In this document: positions 59,781 through 64,000 of the stretch, one piece after another
Layout of the letters: every line of letters begins with the position of its first letter
Numbering within the stretch: the stretch's first letter is position 1
Notes under the pieces: generated by a model
The model's input: the letters and a program-made list of their open reading frames with translations, nothing else
Database searches by the model: none
Told to the model about the DNA's origin: nothing
Made by a program: the position numbers and the translations under genes
Assembly: GCA_965204775.1 (NCBI GenBank)
Contig: CBDBFH010000028.1
Coordinates: 186,001 to 250,000, forward strand
Source: CBDBFH01 sp965204775
GTDB taxonomy: Bacteria > Pseudomonadota > Alphaproteobacteria > JAPOUT01 > G958296285
DNA: 64,000 nucleotides
Reading direction: 5' to 3'

Positions 59781-62761
59781 CGCCGCCGCCCGCTCCGCGA
59801 AGGCGCGCTCCATTCGGCGCGCCGGGCCAGATGATCATACTCGCCCCCCCGCTCCGCCGCGCCGGGACGGGGACGGGACAAATAAGCCTGCCGGGGATTG
59901 CAATAACCGGCCAGAAGTTTGGCCAGCCCCGCCCCGGCCTTGCCGCTCTCTTCGTCCGGCGCGGCGATGTCCTCAAGCGGGTTGTCCCGCCCCGGGCGTA
60001 GCTGAATATGCGCCAGACGGGCGACCTGCCGCCGCCCCAATCCGGCAAAGCCGCCGCCTTGCGCAATCCAGCCCTCCAGCGGCAATTGCGGATGCTCGCC
60101 CCGGCTGATCCGGCTGCGGGAGGGAAGCGCGCCGGTCTTGTAGTCATAGATGGCGATCCGGCCGTTCCGGAGCAGATCGATCCGGTCGGCGCGGGCGGTG
60201 ATTTCAAAGTTTTGGCCCTTGACGTCAAGGCGGCGCGCGCCTTGCATCTCGGCATGGACAGCGGCGGCTCCGGCGCGAAGATCGGCCCGCTCCAGAGCGA
60301 TGAAGCTTTGCGCGGCGATCACAAAGCGCGGCCACCAGAAGGCTTCGACCGCCGCGCCATGCGGCGCCTGATCAAAAACCTTGCGCCCGATTCGCTCCAA
60401 TTGCGCTTCGGCATCGCCGGGCAGTCCGGCGGGGAACGCCTTTGCGAAGGCTTCCAGCGCGGCATGAATGATCCGCCCGCGCTCGGCCGCCGACGGGTCT
60501 TCTTCCAAAGCGTCCAGCGGTCTGAGTTTGAGGATATGGCGGGCGTAAAAAGCGTAAGGGTCGTGAATCAGGGTTTCGATCGCGGTTGCCGAAATGCGGC
60601 GCGGGCGCATGGCGAGCGGCGGGCGCGGGGCGGGCGGGACGGGTTTATGCCGCCGGGCCGGACGATCCAGCGCGGCGGCCAGAGCGCGAAACATCTGCGG
60701 CTTTTTATCTTCGTGGGCGGCTGTGCCGCCGGTCCGGCGCAGGGCCTGCAGGCGCATCAGCCAGCGCGCCGTGATGGTCGGCGCGCCGTCTGCGCCCTTG
60801 CGCGCACGGGTCAGCCAGACCTGCGGGGCCTGCGCGCCCTGAACGAAGTCATGCGCCGCCAGCCCCAATTGCCGTTCGGGCGGCTCCAGCCCCAGACTCG
60901 CGCGCATCGGGCGCGACAGCCACGGATCGCCGCCGGGCACAGACGGCCAGCATCCCTCATTGAGGCCGCCCAGAACCAGCAGATCGGGCCTTTGCAGGCG
61001 CGCTTCCAGTGGACCCCAAATGTGAATCCGCTGCCCGAAAGGGGGCGGATCGCGCACGACGCTGTCCTCGGCCAGCGCTTCGATCAATTCCGGATAATCG
61101 CCGGTCTGAATCGTCCCCAGGAGAGCAGCGTGATCCAGCACGTCTGCGAAAAAACCGCGCGCCGGTGCGCCGCCTTGCCGCGCCCGCCACAAAAGCTCGC
61201 GCCCCGGCCTTTGCCCATCGCCGGCCAGAGATTCCGCGCAGGCGATATGGGTGCGAACCAGATCGATGAACGGCGCCTCGCCGCGCTCGATCAGTTTCAA
61301 AAAGGGCTGAAACGCCTCCTCCAGCCGGTCGAGCAGGAGGGCAAATTGCGTGCCGCGCCCGGTGGCGCGCCGCAAACCTTCCAGACCGGGGCGGGGCCGT
61401 CCGCCGCGCAAAACCGCGCGCTCGAAATCGCGCAGCAAAGCCAAAAAAGCCGCTCTGTCCATGCCGGCGGCGCAAAGCGGATGCTTGGCCAGACTGAGCA
61501 AAAGCACCGGGGCCAGACGCGCGCGGGCGGCATGGGCGGCCAGGCGCAGGAAAACAAAGGCGGCCATGCGCGCAAGCGGCGTTCCGCCCGAATCGTCGAC
61601 CCGAACGCCCCAGCGCCGCAGTTCAACCGCAACCCGGCGCGCCAAAGCCCGGTCGGGGGTGACCAGCGCCGCGCGCCGCGCCGGCCTGTCCAGTGCGCGG
61701 CGCAAAATCAAGGCGATGATTTCCCCTTCCTCGCGCGGGGTTTCCGCTTCAATCGGGGTCAAGTCACGCAAAGGCGCTTGCAGGCCGCGCACCGCGCCGC
61801 CGCCGCCGGGGCGCAGCGCATAAGACAGCAACCGCCCCCGGCCCCGGCAAGAGGCCGAAACCCGAACCCCCGGCCAGCGCCGCACCGCCGCACGGGGGAT
61901 TCCCATCTTGTCCAGCAGCTGCTTGAGGCCATATTGCGGGTGGGACTCCGCCAGCGCCGCCCATCCCGCGTCATCCAACCCGGCATCCAGACCCGGCAAG
62001 ACCACTGCGCCTTGCGGGCAAGCGGCGACCGCCGCCAAAAGGCGCGCCGTCGCCGGGCGGCTCCCGGTCGAACCGGCGGCGATCAGCGGACCGGCAAACG
62101 CCCCGGCTTCGATCCGCCGCGCCCAGTCCTCAATCACGGCAATGCGCCGCGCCGCCGGGTCCAGCATTTTCTTTTCCATCAAATACCGCGGCCATGAATC
62201 GCGCCCGATCTTCAAAATGTCGAGCGTCGCCTGCCAATGATCCGCCATCTCGCCGGGGGCCAGGGTGTCCAGCCCGGCCAGATCGGCCCCGGCGCTTTGC
62301 GTCATATCCAGAAAGCGGGCCAGTTCGCGGGCCATGCCCGCCGCCGCCGCATGGCCTCCGGCCCGCCCGGCGGCGGCGGAGGCTTCCTGCAGCAAAGCGG
62401 TCAATTGCACCTGCCGCTCCAACCGGGAAACCGCCGCCGGAAGACCGCCGTCTTCGGCAAACAGGGCGGCGCTCTCCCCCGCGCCGCCTTCGCCCTCCTC
62501 CGCCTCGGCCTCCTCCAGATCATCCAGACCCCCCAGCGAGACAATCGCCGGAAGCAGCAGGCCGCCCCTGCCGCTCTCTTCCAGCAGGGTCTGCGCAAAA
62601 CTTGCTCCGGCGCGCCGGGTCGGCAGCAGAACCGTCACCGCGCTCAACTCTGCGCCCGCTGCAGGCAGCCCCCGCCCGGCCTTGCCCAACAGCCCGCGCG
62701 CCAGACTGCGCAGGAAATCTGCTCCCCCCGGAATCGTGAAAACATGGCTCGCCCGCGTCAT
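59777..62761 (-). CDS. addB: Double-strand break repair protein AddB
   Basis: Partner of AddA; scans for recombination hotspots and carries the second nuclease. 994 aa from ATG 62761; a GTG directly before it (62764) is an alternative. VFTIPGGADFLRSLARGLL at the start, ILLPTRRAG-like VLLPTRRAGASFAQTLLEESG, LVLGGLNEGCWPSVPGGDPWLSRPMRASLGLEPPE, and the C-terminal nuclease motif IAIYDYKTGALPSRSRI with ISATAIETLIHDPYAFYARHILKLRPLD. This matches the alphaproteobacterial AddB type. Sits between the murU/amgK pair and addA. Confidence 0.93.
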   Translation of the reverse strand: MTRASHVFTIPGGADFLRSLARGLLGKAGRGLPAAGAELSAVTVLLPTRRAGASFAQTLLEESGRGGLLLPAIVSLGGLDDLEEAEAEEGEGGAGESAALFAEDGGLPAAVSRLERQVQLTALLQEASAAAGRAGGHAAAAGMARELARFLDMTQSAGADLAGLDTLAPGEMADHWQATLDILKIGRDSWPRYLMEKKMLDPAARRIAVIEDWARRIEAGAFAGPLIAAGSTGSRPATARLLAAVAACPQGAVVLPGLDAGLDDAGWAALAESHPQYGLKQLLDKMGIPRAAVRRWPGVRVSASCRGRGRLLSYALRPGGGGAVRGLQAPLRDLTPIEAETPREEGEIIALILRRALDRPARRAALVTPDRALARRVAVELRRWGVRVDDSGGTPLARMAAFVFLRLAAHAARARLAPVLLLSLAKHPLCAAGMDRAAFLALLRDFERAVLRGGRPRPGLEGLRRATGRGTQFALLLDRLEEAFQPFLKLIERGEAPFIDLVRTHIACAESLAGDGQRPGRELLWRARQGGAPARGFFADVLDHAALLGTIQTGDYPELIEALAEDSVVRDPPPFGQRIHIWGPLEARLQRPDLLVLGGLNEGCWPSVPGGDPWLSRPMRASLGLEPPERQLGLAAHDFVQGAQAPQVWLTRARKGADGAPTITARWLMRLQALRRTGGTAAHEDKKPQMFRALAAALDRPARRHKPVPPAPRPPLAMRPRRISATAIETLIHDPYAFYARHILKLRPLDALEEDPSAAERGRIIHAALEAFAKAFPAGLPGDAEAQLERIGRKVFDQAPHGAAVEAFWWPRFVIAAQSFIALERADLRAGAAAVHAEMQGARRLDVKGQNFEITARADRIDLLRNGRIAIYDYKTGALPSRSRISRGEHPQLPLEGWIAQGGGFAGLGRRQVARLAHIQLRPGRDNPLEDIAAPDEESGKAGAGLAKLLAGYCNPRQAYLSRPRPGAAERGGEYDHLARRAEWSAPSRSGRRR

Positions 62762-62788
62762 CACCTGATTCCTATCCGCCCCGGCGCA

Positions 62789-63529
62789 TCATGCGGATAA
62801 CCCGCCCGGCGCGCCCCACAACGCGCGGGCTGCGCGCAGCCCTTCATGGGTTCCGGCATGAACCCATCCGGCCTGCAACACATGGCCGAAGGCGCGCCCG
62901 CTTTCCAGCGCCGGCTCCCACAGGCGGGGCAGCGGCGCTCCCGCCGCCGCGCCGCTTCGCGCAAAAGCGGCGAGCAGCCGGGGGTGCATGATCTGAACTC
63001 CGGCATAGACAAACGCCGCCCCGCCCGCCGCCCGCCCCGGCGCAAGACGCCCATCCGGCCCCGCCGCGAAGTCGCCCCGGCCCTGATAGCCTTGCGCCCG
63101 GGCGGTCTCGACCAGCAAGAGCAGCACATCCATCGCCGCCGGATCGAAATGCGCCGCCATAACCGCCAGAACGCCGGGCGGGGCCTCCCGCCAGACCACG
63201 TCGCAATTGTGAATGTAAAACGGCGCCCGCCCCAAATGCGCCGCCGCCTTGATCAGCGCCCCGCCGGTTCCGAGCAGTCTTTCGCGCTCGTCGGATACAA
63301 CAATCTCCGGCGCGCCCCTACGCTGCGCGAGCCAGCCGGTCACAGACTCGGCCTTGTGGTGGACATTGACCACCGCCCGCGCGACCCCGGCCCCGGCCAG
63401 CCGATCCAGCGCATGGGCCAACAAAGGCCCGTCCCCCACTTTGATCAGCGCCTTGGGGGTTTTCCCGGTTAACGGGGCCAGCCGCCGTCCATAGCCGGCG
63501 GCCAGAATCATTGCGGTTTCGATTTTCAT
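62789..63529 (-). CDS. murU: MurU-like N-acetylmuramate-1-phosphate uridylyltransferase (nucleotidyltransferase)
   Basis: 246 aa. The N-terminus MILAAGYGRRLAPLTGKTPKALIKVGDGPLLAHALDRLAGAG is the sugar nucleotidyltransferase signature; LLGTGGALIKAAAHLG and YIHNCDVVW hold the nucleotide and metal-binding Asp. The coupling to an AmgK-like kinase by an ATGA overlap supports the MurU assignment (UDP-MurNAc from MurNAc-1-P in wall recycling). GDP- or CMP-sugar synthesis cannot be excluded by sequence alone. Confidence 0.85.
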   Translation of the reverse strand: MKIETAMILAAGYGRRLAPLTGKTPKALIKVGDGPLLAHALDRLAGAGVARAVVNVHHKAESVTGWLAQRRGAPEIVVSDERERLLGTGGALIKAAAHLGRAPFYIHNCDVVWREAPPGVLAVMAAHFDPAAMDVLLLLVETARAQGYQGRGDFAAGPDGRLAPGRAAGGAAFVYAGVQIMHPRLLAAFARSGAAAGAPLPRLWEPALESGRAFGHVLQAGWVHAGTHEGLRAARALWGAPGGLSA

Positions 63530-64000
63530 CCCGTCACCTGTTTGATCTGCGCGCCGATGCCCTCCGGCATATGCATCTCCAGCCAGCGCCGGAAAGGCGC
63601 GCAGACCTCATGCGCCAGATTGCGCTCCAGACAGGCGGCGACGCGCGGCAGATGGCGCAGATAGACGCGCTTGCCGTCGCGGCGGGCGAGGCGGATAAAA
63701 ATTCCCAAAATCCGGAGCGCCCGCTGCGCGCCCAAAATTGCATAGGCGCGCAAAAAATTGCCGGACTCGATTCCAAGACCCGCGCGCGCGCATTTGTCCA
63801 GATAAAGATCGCGCATCTCTTCTTCCAGCTGCGCGTCAATCGCAACGCGCGCATCCTGCAAAAGGGAGACCAGATCATAGGCCGCCGGGCCGATCAGCGC
63901 GTCTTGAAAATCGAGCAGGCCGGTCCGCGCCGCGCCTTTGCGCTCCGGAAGCCAGAGCAGGTTGGGCGAGTGATAATCGCGCAGCATCAAGACCGGCGCG
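63526..64000 (-). CDS. amgK: AmgK-like anomeric sugar (MurNAc/GlcNAc) kinase, partial
   Basis: Aminoglycoside-phosphotransferase-fold kinase; only the C-terminal 158 codons are in the window and the start lies beyond the right edge. Catalytic loop MLRDYHSPNLLWL and metal-binding LLDFQDALIGPAAYDLVSLLQDAR are characteristic of AmgK, which phosphorylates MurNAc at C1 for MurU. The N-terminal nucleotide-binding lobe cannot be checked. In alphaproteobacteria tsaE is usually next upstream. Confidence 0.85.
   Translation of the reverse strand, partial: APVLMLRDYHSPNLLWLPERKGAARTGLLDFQDALIGPAAYDLVSLLQDARVAIDAQLEEEMRDLYLDKCARAGLGIESGNFLRAYAILGAQRALRILGIFIRLARRDGKRVYLRHLPRVAACLERNLAHEVCAPFRRWLEMHMPEGIGAQIKQVTG

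Noticed and set aside
57648..62197. Long rightward ORFs opposite addA and addB
   Set aside because: Antisense shadows (Arg/Ala/Pro-rich), while addA/addB carry all expected motifs.

Overview
The window is a gene-dense stretch of a high-GC alphaproteobacterial chromosome. The class is indicated by syntenic blocks: lysC-ptsP-ispG-prfA-prmC, comF next to an NDUFAF5-type methyltransferase, murA-DUF2948-hisD-UPF0262-infA-maf-yacG-tRNA-Phe, aroA-cmk-rpsA-sppA-ihfB-trpFBA-accD-folC-trxA-addAB, and a murU/amgK pair. It is also indicated by a class I lysyl-tRNA synthetase, a class II EPSP synthase and a PodJL-like Sel1 protein. I cannot assign the order or genus. No gene-free stretch exceeds about 230 bp, and at least 17 neighbouring gene pairs overlap by the 4-nt ATGA/GTGA arrangement.

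Layout. 1-6.7 kb is a leftward run, lysC, ptsP, a RodZ-like HTH membrane protein, ispG, prfA and prmC (cut by the left edge). 6.9-14.3 kb holds ubiG, a nitrilase-family amidase with comF, a BioC/NDUFAF5-like methyltransferase, argJ and secA. secA is preceded by an 11-12 bp repeat array and followed by a duplicated hairpin. 14.3-16.5 kb is a visibly lower-GC quorum-sensing island: luxI, a downstream 114-aa unknown gene and divergent luxR, whose 3' end runs into a convergent fatty acid hydroxylase. 16.4-27.6 kb has a DinG-type helicase, lysS, pyrD, an HSL-family esterase, a YdjM-like membrane protein, a quinone reductase, an isochorismatase-like protein and an LCM-family methyltransferase. 27.6-31.2 kb has three SDR genes with a lower-GC HNH endonuclease between them.

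31.2-35 kb carries ccdA, a TIGR02186 protein and a TauE/SafE transporter, then the Sel1/PodJL-like gene. 35.2-40.5 kb is a beta-oxidation group (thiolase, FadJ-type bifunctional enzyme) with a DUF2332 gene and a fourth SDR. 40.6-45.4 kb is the murA-to-yacG block, followed by tRNA-Phe(GAA) and a convergent tRNA-Ala(GGC). 45.7-56 kb is a long rightward run from aroA to folC, and 56-64 kb a leftward run with trxA, addA, addB, murU and a truncated amgK.

Points that stand out: MurA has Asp instead of the catalytic Cys (expected to be fosfomycin-insensitive), and MurU/AmgK recycling genes lie in the same window. The Maf protein has lost several signature active-site residues, and no RNase E/G gene sits between it and yacG. 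Ribosomal protein S1 ends in tandem G-K-D-S repeats. The G/C strand bias appears to flip in blocks that do not follow gene orientation.
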